From Mycobacteroides saopaulense (GTDB lineage Bacteria; Actinomycetota; Actinomycetes; Mycobacteriales; Mycobacteriaceae), in NCBI RefSeq assembly GCF_001456355.1, contig NZ_CP010271.1, forward strand, positions 682,001-746,000: a DNA stretch of 64,000 nucleotides, read 5' to 3'. Position 1 is the first letter of the stretch, and every line of letters starts with the position of its first letter. Of this stretch, positions 1-8,223 are shown in pieces. Made by a program: the position numbers and the translations under genes. Under the pieces are notes generated by a model. It saw only the letters and a program-made list of their open reading frames with translations, had not been told where the DNA came from and did not search any database.

Positions 1-2
1 AG

Positions 3-74
3 GGTTCGCGGCAGACCGACCTGTCGTGGAAATACCTTGGCCGCCAAGCGGAGATTGGGATGAATGTCAGGTGA
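3..74 (+). CDS. possible C-terminal tail of an upstream gene (partial)
   Basis: Frame 3 is open from the left edge to a TGA at 72-74 and reads GSRQTDLSWKYLGRQAEIGM then NVR. Its third positions are mostly G or C, as expected for a coding tail here. Frame 2 is also open, to 142, but has weaker third-position bias. Too short to identify a family; the call depends on the sequence to the left. Confidence 0.3.
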   Translation, partial: GSRQTDLSWKYLGRQAEIGMNVR

Positions 75-186
75 CGACACACAGCGAGTATGCCGGTGAG
101 AAGCGTATGACGTGGCGGTTTGGCGTGACGGGGAATGTTTGAGAGCGCAGTTCACTTGACCCCTGCGTACCTACGGAAGGACCACC
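75..186 (+). promoter_or_regulatory. upstream region of the first SDR gene
   Basis: Short gap before the SDR gene. A purine-rich GGAAGGA ribosome-binding site ends about 6 bases before the ATG at 187. No clear palindrome or hairpin was seen. Confidence 0.35.
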
Positions 187-930
187 ATGACTCCACCACT
201 GAAGGGCCGTCGCGCATTTGTCACCGGCGGATCGCGCGGAATCGGCGCGGCCATAGTGCGCAGGCTTGCCGAGGATGGTGCGCGTGTCGTCTTCACCTTC
301 TCAAGCTCACCGCAACCGGCCGCGGACGTGGTGGCCGACGTCAAGGAGGACGGCGGCTGGTCGCTGGCCATCAAGGCCGATGTATCCGACCCGGCCCAGC
401 TCACGGCCGCTGTCAATGAAGCGACCGAACACCTTGGGGGACTGGATATCCTGGTCAACAACGCCGGCATTGCATCCTTTGGTGACATAGACACCGCAAC
501 CCTGGACGACTTCGACGAGATTGTCGCGGTAAACGTGCGGGGTGTCTTCGCGGCCATCAAGGCGGCCTCTCCGCATCTGGCCGAGGGCGGCAGAATCATC
601 ACCATCGGCAGCATCAATGGCGATCATTCGCCCACCCCCAACGCGTCCCTGTACTCGATGTCGAAGGCCGCGGTCGCCGGTCTGACTCGCGGCTTGGCCC
701 GCGAGCTCGGCCCCCGGGGTATCACCATCAACAACGTTCAGCCGGGCCCCGTGGACACCGACATGAACCCGGCGGACGGGGAACTGGCGCAGATCCTGAG
801 CCCCAACATCGCGGTGGGACGCTATGGTCAGCCGCGCGATGTGGCCAGCTTGGTGAGCTACCTGGCCTCCGACGAGGCGTGGTACATCACGGGCACCGCG
901 ATCAACATCGACGGGGGATTCACGGTCTAG
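187..930 (+). CDS. SDR family oxidoreductase (FabG-like)
   Basis: A 247-residue short-chain dehydrogenase/reductase of classical length. The NAD(P)-binding glycine motif TGGSRGIG is at residues 13-20, the NNAG element follows in the middle, and the catalytic pair is YSMSK with Tyr156 and Lys160. The C-terminus ends in the usual IDGGF signature. It probably oxidises or reduces a small alcohol/ketone with NAD(P); the substrate cannot be read. The ATG has a good GGAAGGA site upstream. A SRPBCC gene follows 28 nt downstream on the same strand and may be co-transcribed. Confidence 0.9.
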   Translation: MTPPLKGRRAFVTGGSRGIGAAIVRRLAEDGARVVFTFSSSPQPAADVVADVKEDGGWSLAIKADVSDPAQLTAAVNEATEHLGGLDILVNNAGIASFGDIDTATLDDFDEIVAVNVRGVFAAIKAASPHLAEGGRIITIGSINGDHSPTPNASLYSMSKAAVAGLTRGLARELGPRGITINNVQPGPVDTDMNPADGELAQILSPNIAVGRYGQPRDVASLVSYLASDEAWYITGTAINIDGGFTV

Positions 931-958
931 CGCTCGTGGGGTCGCTAGGGTCAGATCC

Positions 959-1396
959 ATGGCCACTAGCGATACCCGGGAAATCGTCATCGAAGCGACT
1001 CCCGAGCAGATCATGGACGTGATCGCCGACTTCGAGGTGCTACCGAAATGGTCTTCGGCGCATCAGAGTTCGACGGTGCTGACCACGGGCGACGACGGGC
1101 GACCGCACGAGGTCAAGATGAAGGTGAAGACGGCGGGCATCACCGACGAACAAACCGTCGCGTACACCTGGGGCGCCGATTCGGTCAGCTGGACCCTGGT
1201 GAAGGCCAGTCAGCAGCGCCGTCAGGACGGTAAATACACCTTCACGCCCAAAGGCGACAAAACACATGTGAAGTTCGAGCTGACGGTCGACCCGCTGATC
1301 CCGCTGCCCGGATTCGTGCTCAAGCGGGCCATCAAGGGCGCCATGGAAACCGCCACCGACGGGTTGCGCAAGCAGGTTCTCGCCACCTATCGATAG
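959..1396 (+). CDS. SRPBCC (polyketide cyclase/START-like) protein
   Basis: 145 residues with the pattern of mycobacterial SRPBCC proteins: an opening beta strand (REIVIEATPEQIMDVIADF), a WSS segment, alternating strands, and a long C-terminal helix (GAMETATDGLRKQVL). Such proteins form a hydrophobic cavity that binds lipids or aromatic ligands; no catalytic set is evident. It follows the SDR gene closely. The ligand is unknown. The CCTATCGATAGG palindrome at its end includes the stop codon. Confidence 0.8.
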   Translation: MATSDTREIVIEATPEQIMDVIADFEVLPKWSSAHQSSTVLTTGDDGRPHEVKMKVKTAGITDEQTVAYTWGADSVSWTLVKASQQRRQDGKYTFTPKGDKTHVKFELTVDPLIPLPGFVLKRAIKGAMETATDGLRKQVLATYR

Positions 1397-1430
1397 GGCT
1401 TCCCCCTGGCGCGTGCCACGAGTATCGTTA

Positions 1431-1445
1431 TTTCAAATATCGAAA
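1431..1445. promoter_or_regulatory. imperfect inverted repeat upstream of TetR gene (possible operator)
   Basis: TTTCAAATATCGAAA is an imperfect inverted repeat (TTTC...GAAA arms) about 20 bases before the GTG of the TetR gene, in a locally AT-rich stretch with TATCG repeated in direct orientation. Position suggests autoregulation, but the symmetry is weak. Confidence 0.3.
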
Positions 1446-1464
1446 CTAGTGGGACGGCGGGGCA

Positions 1465-2058
1465 GTGGATAGACATCAGGGCGGACGTCCTCGCGATCCC
1501 GACAAGGATGACGCGGTGCGCGAGACGGTGCGCCGAATGCTGGCCAGTGACGGCTATCAGGGCACCACCATTCCCGCGGTGGCGCGCACGGCCGGAATCG
1601 GCGCACCCACGATCTACCGCCGGTGGCCCACCCAGGCCGCCATGGTGCAAAGCGCCATCGCCGACCGTCCGTGGCCGGCGGCGTTGACCGAACATGCCGA
1701 ATTCCGGGACTATCTGCCCGTTGTGGTGCGTGCGGTGGTCGAATACTTCGCGGATCCGGCCACCCGCGCGGCGATGCCGGGACTGCTGGTCGAGTACTAC
1801 CGCGAACCGAGCCAGTATGCGGGGCTGGTGGAACGCACCGAAACCCCACTGCGCGAGGCATTCCGGGCCGTTCACGCCGAGGCCGTCGATGCCGGGGTGT
1901 GTGCCGATCAACCGGGGGCCGACGCACTCTTCGACACCATCGTAGGGATGGCCGTGTACCACGGCGTGCTGCGCGGCACCGCCGACGATGCGCTCGTCGA
2001 ACAGATTCTTGGCGTGGTGCGCGCTGCAAGTTTTGTGGACCGCAACGGCACCGATTAA
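1465..2058 (+). CDS. TetR family transcriptional regulator
   Basis: 197 residues. The N-terminal helix-turn-helix is typical: GGRPRDPDKDDAVRETVRRM, then TTIPAVARTAGIGAPTIYRR with recognition helix around residues 40-60. The C-terminal ligand domain is TetR_C-like. It starts with GTG at 1465. It is followed after 12 nt by an SDR gene and then an enoyl-CoA hydratase, so it probably controls this small lipid-catabolism operon and itself. The effector, probably an acyl-CoA or a related lipid intermediate, is inferred only from context. Confidence 0.88.
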   Translation: MDRHQGGRPRDPDKDDAVRETVRRMLASDGYQGTTIPAVARTAGIGAPTIYRRWPTQAAMVQSAIADRPWPAALTEHAEFRDYLPVVVRAVVEYFADPATRAAMPGLLVEYYREPSQYAGLVERTETPLREAFRAVHAEAVDAGVCADQPGADALFDTIVGMAVYHGVLRGTADDALVEQILGVVRAASFVDRNGTD

Positions 2059-2070
2059 GGAATGAGAACG

Positions 2071-2841
2071 ATGAATCGAGAAACCTTCTCCGGCCTGTTC
2101 GACCTCACCGGACGCACCGCCATCGTCACCGGAGGCACCCGGGGAATCGGACGCGCGATTGCCGAAGGGTATGCCTGTGCGGGTGCCAATGTCGTTGTGG
2201 CAAGCCGAAAACCGGAGGCGTGCGCGGAGACGGTCGAGCACCTGCGCACCCTGGGGGGACGAGCATTGGGTGTGCCGACGCACACCGGCGACATCGAGTC
2301 TCTGGAGCAATTGGTGCAGGCCACCGTCGAGGAGTATGGGGGCATCGACGTCGTGGTGAACAACGCCGCCAATGCCCTCACCGAGCCGGTCGGCGCTTTC
2401 ACCGTCGACGGGTGGGATAAGTCGTTCGGTGTGAACTTGCGCGGGCCGGTGTTCCTGGTGCAGGCGGCGCTGCCGCATCTGGTGGCCAGCCAACACGCCG
2501 CAGTGCTGAACGTCGTATCGGTGGGCGCGTTCATGTTTGGTCAGGGGGTGTCGATGTACTCGGCGGCCAAGGCCGCCCTCGTCTCGTATACCCGTTCGGC
2601 CGCCGCCGAACTCGCCTCACGGGGTGTGCGTGTCAACGCACTCGCACCCGGCGCGATCGATACCGACATGGTGCGCAAGACCCCGCCTGCCGAAGTGGAG
2701 CGCATGGCCAATGCCAATCACCTCAAGAGACTCGGACTGCCCGACGAAATGGTGGGCACCGCACTGCTTCTCACCTCTGACGCGGGTAGCTACATCACGG
2801 GTCAGACCATCATCGCCGATGGCGGGTTGGTGGCCCGATGA
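2071..2841 (+). CDS. SDR family oxidoreductase (3-hydroxyacyl-CoA dehydrogenase-like)
   Basis: 256 residues from the ATG at 2071; an ATG at 2062 is also in frame, but AAGGA at 2057-2061 is correctly spaced only for 2071. It has the TGGTRGIG cofactor loop, NNAAN, a YSAAK catalytic motif and a C-terminal ADGGL signature. The downstream enoyl-CoA hydratase overlaps it by 4 nt (ATGA), so the two are translationally coupled. With the hydratase it could perform consecutive hydration and oxidation steps on an acyl-CoA. That role is inferred from pairing, not from a diagnostic residue. Confidence 0.88.
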   Translation: MNRETFSGLFDLTGRTAIVTGGTRGIGRAIAEGYACAGANVVVASRKPEACAETVEHLRTLGGRALGVPTHTGDIESLEQLVQATVEEYGGIDVVVNNAANALTEPVGAFTVDGWDKSFGVNLRGPVFLVQAALPHLVASQHAAVLNVVSVGAFMFGQGVSMYSAAKAALVSYTRSAAAELASRGVRVNALAPGAIDTDMVRKTPPAEVERMANANHLKRLGLPDEMVGTALLLTSDAGSYITGQTIIADGGLVAR

Positions 2842-3650
2842 TCCGCACCGAGCACCGAGACAACGGCATCCTGGTGATCACCATCGATCGCCCGGAGCGC
2901 CGTAACGCGTTGGACCCGCAGACCGTGGCCGAGCTGCACTCGGTGATCGAGAAAATCGAGGGCGATCCCGAGGTACGCGTGGTGGTTCTGACGGCAGTCG
3001 GCGCGTCCTTTTGTGCCGGAGCCGATCTCAAGTCGCTGCCGGCCGATTTCACCGATACCGGCGCCACCTCCACGGCTGCGCTATTGGGGTCAACCGACTC
3101 CGAGCTGGTGCGCACGCTGGCGGCGCAAGAACTGATGGCGTCCCTGTTCGAGCGGATTCATCGGATGCGCCAGCCGGTCATCGCGGCCGTGAACGGGCAC
3201 GCGGTCGGCGGCGGCTTCGCCCTGGCGCTCGCGTGCGATATCCGATTCGCCTGCCCAGAAGCATCTTTCGGCGCCGTATTCATTCGTCATGGAGTGTCCA
3301 ACTGCGATATGGGCACCAGCTACCACCTGCCTCGTTTGGTCGGCGCGGCCCGGGCTGCCGAACTGATGCTGACCGGCCGCGTGTTCGGTGCTCTGGAGGC
3401 GCAACGGATCGGTTTGGTCGTCGATGTGGTCCCCGCGGAGAGTCTTCTTGCGGTGGCGCTCGCGAAAGCCGGAGAAATCGCCGCGCACTCACCCTTGGCG
3501 GTCTGGATGACCAAGGAGACCATGTGGCAGACGATTGACGCCCCGAGCCTGCGTCATGCGCTCGATATGGAGAACAGGACTCAGGTGATGTGCACCGCCA
3601 CAGGGGAACTGCGGCGCTCGTTCGACGCGTTCCGGGAGGGACGTACCTAG
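2838..3650 (+). CDS. enoyl-CoA hydratase/isomerase family protein
   Basis: 270 residues of crotonase fold: oxyanion-hole segment CAGADLKSL, then GGGFALALACDIRFA. At the two places where classical hydratases carry glutamates, the sequence reads FGAVFIRHG and NCDMGTSYHL, so the first Glu is absent and the second appears to be Asp. It may therefore be an isomerase, lyase or thioesterase-like crotonase rather than a classical hydratase. Last gene of the rightward TetR-SDR-crotonase operon. Its stop overlaps the stop of the convergent TetR gene by two bases. Confidence 0.85.
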   Translation: MIRTEHRDNGILVITIDRPERRNALDPQTVAELHSVIEKIEGDPEVRVVVLTAVGASFCAGADLKSLPADFTDTGATSTAALLGSTDSELVRTLAAQELMASLFERIHRMRQPVIAAVNGHAVGGGFALALACDIRFACPEASFGAVFIRHGVSNCDMGTSYHLPRLVGAARAAELMLTGRVFGALEAQRIGLVVDVVPAESLLAVALAKAGEIAAHSPLAVWMTKETMWQTIDAPSLRHALDMENRTQVMCTATGELRRSFDAFREGRT

Positions 3651-4282
3651 CCCTCGTCGGGGGGTCCGGCCAAGATGGCGGTCACCATGTCAACGAGCTG
3701 CGCGTTCATCTGTGCATCGTCCAGGTAGGTTCCGCTCAAGGACATCAGCCGATTGGTGTGTGCGATATCGCCGAGCACCACACAGGTCAGCGTTACCGCA
3801 TGGGTGACACCGAATCGGATCGACGGCAACGGTGCGTGCGGGCGTAGCCGCAGGATGAGTTCTTGGAGTCGCGCCGCTTGGGGCTGGAAACTCACGCTCA
3901 TCGGGATCAGTGCGGGATGTCCACTGATGAGGAGCTTGCCGAGCGTCGAAAGCCATGCGGTTCCGCCCTCTTGGCCGATCTCGGCCAACGGGGTGACGAT
4001 CGCCTCGGCGATGGCGCGCAGGGTCTCCGCACTTTCGGCGATATCGAGGAGTTCCAACCGGCGCTTCTCCAGCTGGTTCAGGTACCTGTCCAGGAGGGCC
4101 TCGATGAGGCGCTCCTTGGATCCGAAGTGGTAGTGCACGGAGGCTACGTTGGTGCCGGCCGCCGCCATGATGGCACGCAGCGATACCGCATCCACACCAC
4201 GCTCGGCGAAGAGCCGCTCGGCCGCGGTGAGTAGCCGCTGGTACGTGGAATCGTGGGGAGTCTCCGCTGTGGTGTCTGTCAT
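3647..4282 (-). CDS. TetR family transcriptional regulator (terminal gene of the ltp/DUF35 operon)
   Basis: 211 residues. HTH region: LLTAAERLFAERGVDAVSLR then IMAAAGTNVASVHYHFGSKE. The C-terminal half is TetR_C-like and probably binds a ligand. The start overlaps the preceding crotonase stop by ATGA, so it is the sixth gene of the leftward operon that begins at 8203. This placement makes autoregulation likely, with the 27-bp palindrome at 8224-8250 the best candidate operator; that link is inference. Confidence 0.88.
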   Translation of the reverse strand: MTDTTAETPHDSTYQRLLTAAERLFAERGVDAVSLRAIMAAAGTNVASVHYHFGSKERLIEALLDRYLNQLEKRRLELLDIAESAETLRAIAEAIVTPLAEIGQEGGTAWLSTLGKLLISGHPALIPMSVSFQPQAARLQELILRLRPHAPLPSIRFGVTHAVTLTCVVLGDIAHTNRLMSLSGTYLDDAQMNAQLVDMVTAILAGPPDEG

Positions 4283-5064
4283 TGTCCGGTAAACCGTGCC
4301 TCTCGCTTCTCCCGGAATGCGGACAACCCCTCGCGCGCATCGGCGGAGGTGATCACCTGGCGAGTCAGTCGCGCCTCGATCGCGCGGGCGTCTTCTTCGG
4401 CAAGCCAGCCGCTGCGGACCACCGCTTCCTTGGCGTTGCGCACGGCCAGCGGGCCGTTGCGCACCACTTGCTCGGCGAGACTGCGCGCCTTGTCCAACGC
4501 GGTACCGGCCGGCGCCACATGACCCACCAGCCCGAAATGGTATGCCTCCTGGGCGGTGAGTGGCTCACCGGTCAGAATCATCTCCATGGCCTTGGTATAG
4601 GGGATCTGGCGCTTGAGCCGGACCATGGATCCTGCGCCGGGCACCAGACCCCGCTGCACTTCCGGAAGTCCGAATGTCGCGTTCTCGTCGGCAACCCGAA
4701 TATCGGTCTGCTGCAACATCTCACAGCCGCCACCCAAACATGCGCCATTGACGGCAGCGATCAGGGGTTTGGTCAGGTTATGGGTCAGCAGCAGGCCTCT
4801 GCCGATGGCGGCCGGGTCGAGCGGCGGCGCCGAGCCGTCGCGGACCATCCAGCCGTCGCTCAGATCGCCTCCCACGCAATAGGCCGAACCAGCGCCGGTA
4901 AGGATCGCGGCCCTGATGCCGTCATCAGCGTCGATCTGCTCCCAGGCTTCGGCGAACAACCCCACCATGTTGGTGGACAGCGCATTTCGCCGGTGCGGGC
5001 GGTTCATGGTCAACACGACGATCGGGCCGTCGCGTTCGACAAGGAGTTCTCGCTCTTCGCTCAT
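4279..5064 (-). CDS. enoyl-CoA hydratase/isomerase family protein
   Basis: 261 residues starting at the ATG at 5064, which overlaps the upstream thiolase-like stop by 4 nt; a longer frame to 5088 would run into the neighbour. Crotonase features: NRPHRRNAL, CVGGDLSDG oxyanion segment, and LGGGCEMLQQTDIRVA followed by FGLPEVQRGLVPGAGS. The first catalytic Glu (LPE) is present; the second position is not Glu. It probably supplies the hydrated acyl-CoA that the adjacent thiolase-like pair would cleave. Confidence 0.87.
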   Translation of the reverse strand: MSEERELLVERDGPIVVLTMNRPHRRNALSTNMVGLFAEAWEQIDADDGIRAAILTGAGSAYCVGGDLSDGWMVRDGSAPPLDPAAIGRGLLLTHNLTKPLIAAVNGACLGGGCEMLQQTDIRVADENATFGLPEVQRGLVPGAGSMVRLKRQIPYTKAMEMILTGEPLTAQEAYHFGLVGHVAPAGTALDKARSLAEQVVRNGPLAVRNAKEAVVRSGWLAEEDARAIEARLTRQVITSADAREGLSAFREKREARFTGQ

Positions 5065-6215
5065 GGCCTCTCGCTCCCGACCACCCACAGGGCGTGGAAC
5101 TGCGAGGCACCGCCCATGGCGTGCCCTATCGCGCGCCTGGCGCCATCGACCTGGTGTTCACCCGCCAGCCCGCGCACCTGCAAGGCGGCCTCGGCGAATC
5201 GGAGTAGGCCGGTGGCGCCGGTGGGATTTCCCGAGAGCACGCCGCCGGACGGATTGATCGGATGTCGGCCCCCGAACGCGGTGTGTCCCTCGTCAACCGC
5301 GCGCCAGCCCGAATTTTCCGCGGCCAGACCGATGTTCTCCATCCACATGGGCTCATACCAGCTGTACGGGATATAGAGCTCGGAGACGTCCACCTGGGTG
5401 GCGGGATCGGTGATGCCCGCCTCTTGATACGCGGCCGCCGCACATTCCTGCCCGGCGCGCGGGTTCACCTCGTCCCGTCCGGCGAAATGTCCTGTTTCGG
5501 TGCGCCATCCGGTGCCATGAATCCAGGCGGGCGGTCTGGGCGCGAGCCGTGCGTGTACGTCCGAAGAAATGACCACGGCACACGAGCCGTCCGATGACGG
5601 ACACGACTCCAGGAATCGGATCGGGTCCCACAGCATCGGAGAATTGCGCACCTCCTCGACGGTGATATCGGGTTTGTGGATGTGTGCGTAAGGGTTTCGT
5701 GTCGCGTTGAGACGGTGATTCACGGCCACCTGCCAGCCGATGTGCTCTGGCGCGTCCGAACGGCGGATGTACTCCCGGATCACCGGTGCGAAATGTCCGC
5801 CGGCGCCGGCTCCCAACTGCGCGCTGAATGGGAGCGGCCGTGAGAGTGCCCAGGTGAAATTGCCCTCGGACTCTTTCGAATACGCGACCACCAGCACTCG
5901 TCCGGCAAGCCCCGCCTGAATCAGGTGAGCGGCATAGATGGCGGCGTGCCCTCCGACACTGCCACCGGTGAATACCCGCGTGACGGGCAAGCCTCGCGCG
6001 CCCATTGCGTCGGCGAGGTACAGCTCCGGATTCATCACCCCGTCGAAGAGGTCGGGGGTCTTGGCGAGCACGATCGCGTCGATGTCCGCGAAGGTCAGCT
6101 CGGCGTCGGCCAACGCGCCGTCCACGGCCTCGCGGACCAGCGCCGCAATGGTCACCTCGCGTCTCTTGGCCTGCTTGCTCTGCCCGACGCCGATCACGGC
6201 GACGCCGCGGCTCAC
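5061..6215 (-). CDS. thiolase-like lipid-transfer (Ltp/SCP-x) protein, candidate retro-aldolase subunit
   Basis: 384 residues from GTG 6215, which overlaps the upstream stop (GTGA). Thiolase superfamily architecture: VAVIGVGQSK start and C-terminal NPSGGVLSGNPTGATGLLRF. The nucleophilic Cys position reads TGGSVGGHAA, with no cysteine, and the usual GHP histidine is replaced in SGNPTGATG. A tyrosine-rich segment (ELYIPYSWYEP) lies where Ltp2-type aldolases carry catalytic tyrosines. Together with the adjacent DUF35 genes, this resembles the known Ltp2/ChsH2 steroid side-chain retro-aldolase arrangement. The reaction is inferred. Confidence 0.8.
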   Translation of the reverse strand: MSRGVAVIGVGQSKQAKRREVTIAALVREAVDGALADAELTFADIDAIVLAKTPDLFDGVMNPELYLADAMGARGLPVTRVFTGGSVGGHAAIYAAHLIQAGLAGRVLVVAYSKESEGNFTWALSRPLPFSAQLGAGAGGHFAPVIREYIRRSDAPEHIGWQVAVNHRLNATRNPYAHIHKPDITVEEVRNSPMLWDPIRFLESCPSSDGSCAVVISSDVHARLAPRPPAWIHGTGWRTETGHFAGRDEVNPRAGQECAAAAYQEAGITDPATQVDVSELYIPYSWYEPMWMENIGLAAENSGWRAVDEGHTAFGGRHPINPSGGVLSGNPTGATGLLRFAEAALQVRGLAGEHQVDGARRAIGHAMGGASQFHALWVVGSERP

Positions 6216-7282
6216 GCGCTTGCCTCCATCAGGCACACCAAATTATGCTGCAGCGCAGGACCATTGGTAGCGTGCGCGAGCGCGCGGGTGGCGCGCCCCT
6301 GCATGATGGTGCGTGCCGATTCGCCGATACGGATCAGGCCGGTGGCGGTGGCGGGAGCACCCGCCAATGGTCCACCCGACGGGTTGACCAAGGCGTTCTC
6401 GATGCCCAAGGTTTTGGTGAGCAGTGGTTCGGCATAGCTGTATTCGGTGTGAAGTTCCGCGACCTCCACCTGAGAGGCATCGAAACCCGCCATGGTGGAA
6501 GCCTTTTCGGCAGCGATGCGCACTGATTCGGGTACCGCGAGGTCACGCGAGCCGGGGTAATGCGTGTCCATCCGGTGATCGATGGCGCGAATCCACGCGG
6601 GTCGCCGGGCCAGGCGTCGCGCGACATCACCGGTGGCCAGGATCAACACCGCCGCACCGTCACCTAGCGGCGCAGCATCGTGTTGGCGTAGCGGAGCGGC
6701 AATGTACGGCTCGTCCAACAGTTCCTCGACTCCCGGCGCACCTGCCCTGAGCGCGAACGGATTCGACAGCGCATCGGTGAGTGACTGGTTCACCACATCG
6801 GCCATCTCACGTTCGGTCGTGATCCCTGCTTCGATGGCGGCGGCCGCCTGCAGCCCGGCAAGTGCATGCCGGTGCGGATGTAAGGGGGTCAGGTAGTAGG
6901 GGTCGAGTGAGGACGGGGCGACCTGGTCGAGGTCGACCGGTAGCGCACCGCGACCGATGCCGTAGACCAGGGCGATATCGCCGTGGCCCAACTGGAGCCA
7001 TGTCCAGGCCTCGTAACACGCCCAGGCGGCGTCCATTTCGACATGGGACTCCGAGATCGGCGGCCAGGCGCCCACGGCGTCCAGGGATTCGATGTACGCG
7101 AACGTTCGGCCTTCGAAGAAATCGTGGCTGCCCGAGGCATAGAAGTCGACGTCCTCACGGCGCAGCTGGACCTGTTCGAGGGCCTCGCGGACCACTGGGA
7201 GCAGGATCTCGGCCATGTCGTCTCGCAGATTTGCCGCGGTACACGGTGATTGGGCGAAGGAAACCACGGCGACGTCACGCAT
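6212..7282 (-). CDS. thiolase-like (Ltp-type) protein, probable partner subunit
   Basis: 356 residues. Thiolase fold with N-terminal VAVVSFAQSP and C-terminal NPSGGPLAGAPATATGLI. The nucleophile region reads VEMDAAWACYEAW; the only Cys is shifted from the normal position, and the catalytic GHP motif reads GAPATATG. It therefore lacks both standard thiolase residues, like its neighbour. It overlaps the Zn-ribbon gene by 8 nt and the next thiolase-like gene by 4 nt, so a hetero-oligomer of the two is plausible. Similar paired genes are recalled from M. tuberculosis (Rv1627c/Rv1628c). Confidence 0.78.
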   Translation of the reverse strand: MRDVAVVSFAQSPCTAANLRDDMAEILLPVVREALEQVQLRREDVDFYASGSHDFFEGRTFAYIESLDAVGAWPPISESHVEMDAAWACYEAWTWLQLGHGDIALVYGIGRGALPVDLDQVAPSSLDPYYLTPLHPHRHALAGLQAAAAIEAGITTEREMADVVNQSLTDALSNPFALRAGAPGVEELLDEPYIAAPLRQHDAAPLGDGAAVLILATGDVARRLARRPAWIRAIDHRMDTHYPGSRDLAVPESVRIAAEKASTMAGFDASQVEVAELHTEYSYAEPLLTKTLGIENALVNPSGGPLAGAPATATGLIRIGESARTIMQGRATRALAHATNGPALQHNLVCLMEASA

Positions 7283-7751
7283 GGGCGGGCTCCTTCGATA
7301 CCGGGCGAAAGTAGCGGATGCTCTGCATCGTGGCGCCGAGGTCCTCGTCGGCCACCCAGACGGGCTCGACGACCATTCCGATGTGGACGCTCTGCGGCTC
7401 GGTGTCTCCGATCATGTGCATGAGCCTGGTGTCGGCACCGTGCAGCTGGATGTGTGCCACCGCGTAGGGCGGAGTGAACACCTGTCCCGGAAAGGGGAAG
7501 CTGACGATGCAGAAGGTCTCCACGGTGCCCGTTCCCGCCAGCGGGAAGGAATTGCCCAACTGCGTCAGGCATCGCGAACAGAATTGTGGTGCAGGACAAT
7601 AGGTACGTTCGCAGCTCGGGCATTGTCGTGCCAGCAGGCTTCGCTGTGTCAACCCGCGCAGGAATGCCGAGCGACCGGATCCGGCGACGTAGGTGTAGTC
7701 CATGCGGAATGGGCTGGCAATGGAGGAGATTGGTTCGGGCAATCCGGTCAC
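7275..7751 (-). CDS. DUF35 Zn-ribbon/OB-fold protein
   Basis: 158 residues from GTG 7751, overlapping the upstream stop (GTGA). The N-terminal rubredoxin-like zinc ribbon is CPSCERTYCPAPQFCSRC, two CxxC pairs, followed by an OB-fold with PPYAVAHIQL and a hydrophobic C-terminal half. DUF35 proteins act as acyl-CoA-binding partners of Ltp-type enzymes and of MaoC-like hydratases. The adjacent thiolase-like genes fit that partnership. The longer upstream frame is not needed. Confidence 0.82.
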   Translation of the reverse strand: MTGLPEPISSIASPFRMDYTYVAGSGRSAFLRGLTQRSLLARQCPSCERTYCPAPQFCSRCLTQLGNSFPLAGTGTVETFCIVSFPFPGQVFTPPYAVAHIQLHGADTRLMHMIGDTEPQSVHIGMVVEPVWVADEDLGATMQSIRYFRPVSKEPAHA

Positions 7752-8203
7752 TGCGCCCTCACTGGCTCGAAGCAGATGATATCGGTGATGGCGCCGACAC
7801 GGTCGGGACGCCAGCGTGGGACGACCGACATTCCTGTCGACATCACCGTGGGTTTTCCGCCGACGTCGACGGCGTGGAACATCGAGTTGGCCGTGCCCTT
7901 GATCCGGATCAGTGCCCACGCGAAGCCCGTCCGGAGTTCGTCGGTCGGCCGCGCTGGCACCCAGGTCCATTGCAGGACAACGCCCTTGGGTTCGAGCTCT
8001 ACCAGCTCACCGGTGACACTGCCGTCGACCGGGTCGAATTCAAGGACCGGGCATAACACCTGTCCGTGGGCGGTCCGCACGCCGAAGAGTCGCGCATCAC
8101 GCAGGCCGCCGAGGAAGGCGCCGATCTTGGGGCCGACGGTGCGTTCGAATCCGAATTCGATCGTGTACGGCGCGCTTAGGGACTCGGCGGCTTGGTCGGT
8201 CAC
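7748..8203 (-). CDS. DUF35/OB-fold protein
   Basis: 151 residues from GTG 8203, first gene of the six-gene leftward operon. It resembles an OB-fold DUF35 domain without an obvious zinc ribbon: a FFGVRTAHGQVLCP-like strand reads LFGVRTAHGQVLCPVLEF, followed by GELVELEPKGVVLQWTWVP and a fold-typical FAWALIRIKG. With the Zn-ribbon protein downstream it gives the operon two DUF35 components to match two thiolase-like components. The function as a CoA-substrate-binding accessory protein is inferred from family and context. Confidence 0.72.
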   Translation of the reverse strand: MTDQAAESLSAPYTIEFGFERTVGPKIGAFLGGLRDARLFGVRTAHGQVLCPVLEFDPVDGSVTGELVELEPKGVVLQWTWVPARPTDELRTGFAWALIRIKGTANSMFHAVDVGGKPTVMSTGMSVVPRWRPDRVGAITDIICFEPVRAQ

Positions 8204-8223
8204 AGTCCTCCCCGAGAAGGTTT

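Noticed and set aside
171..617. minus-strand frame opposite the first SDR gene
   Set aside because: The plus-strand SDR has all catalytic motifs; this is a shadow.
1386..1397. CCTATCGATAGG palindrome at the end of the SRPBCC gene
   Set aside because: Includes the stop codon and is too short and far from the next start to be treated as an operator, although CTATCG recurs in the site at 8224-8250.
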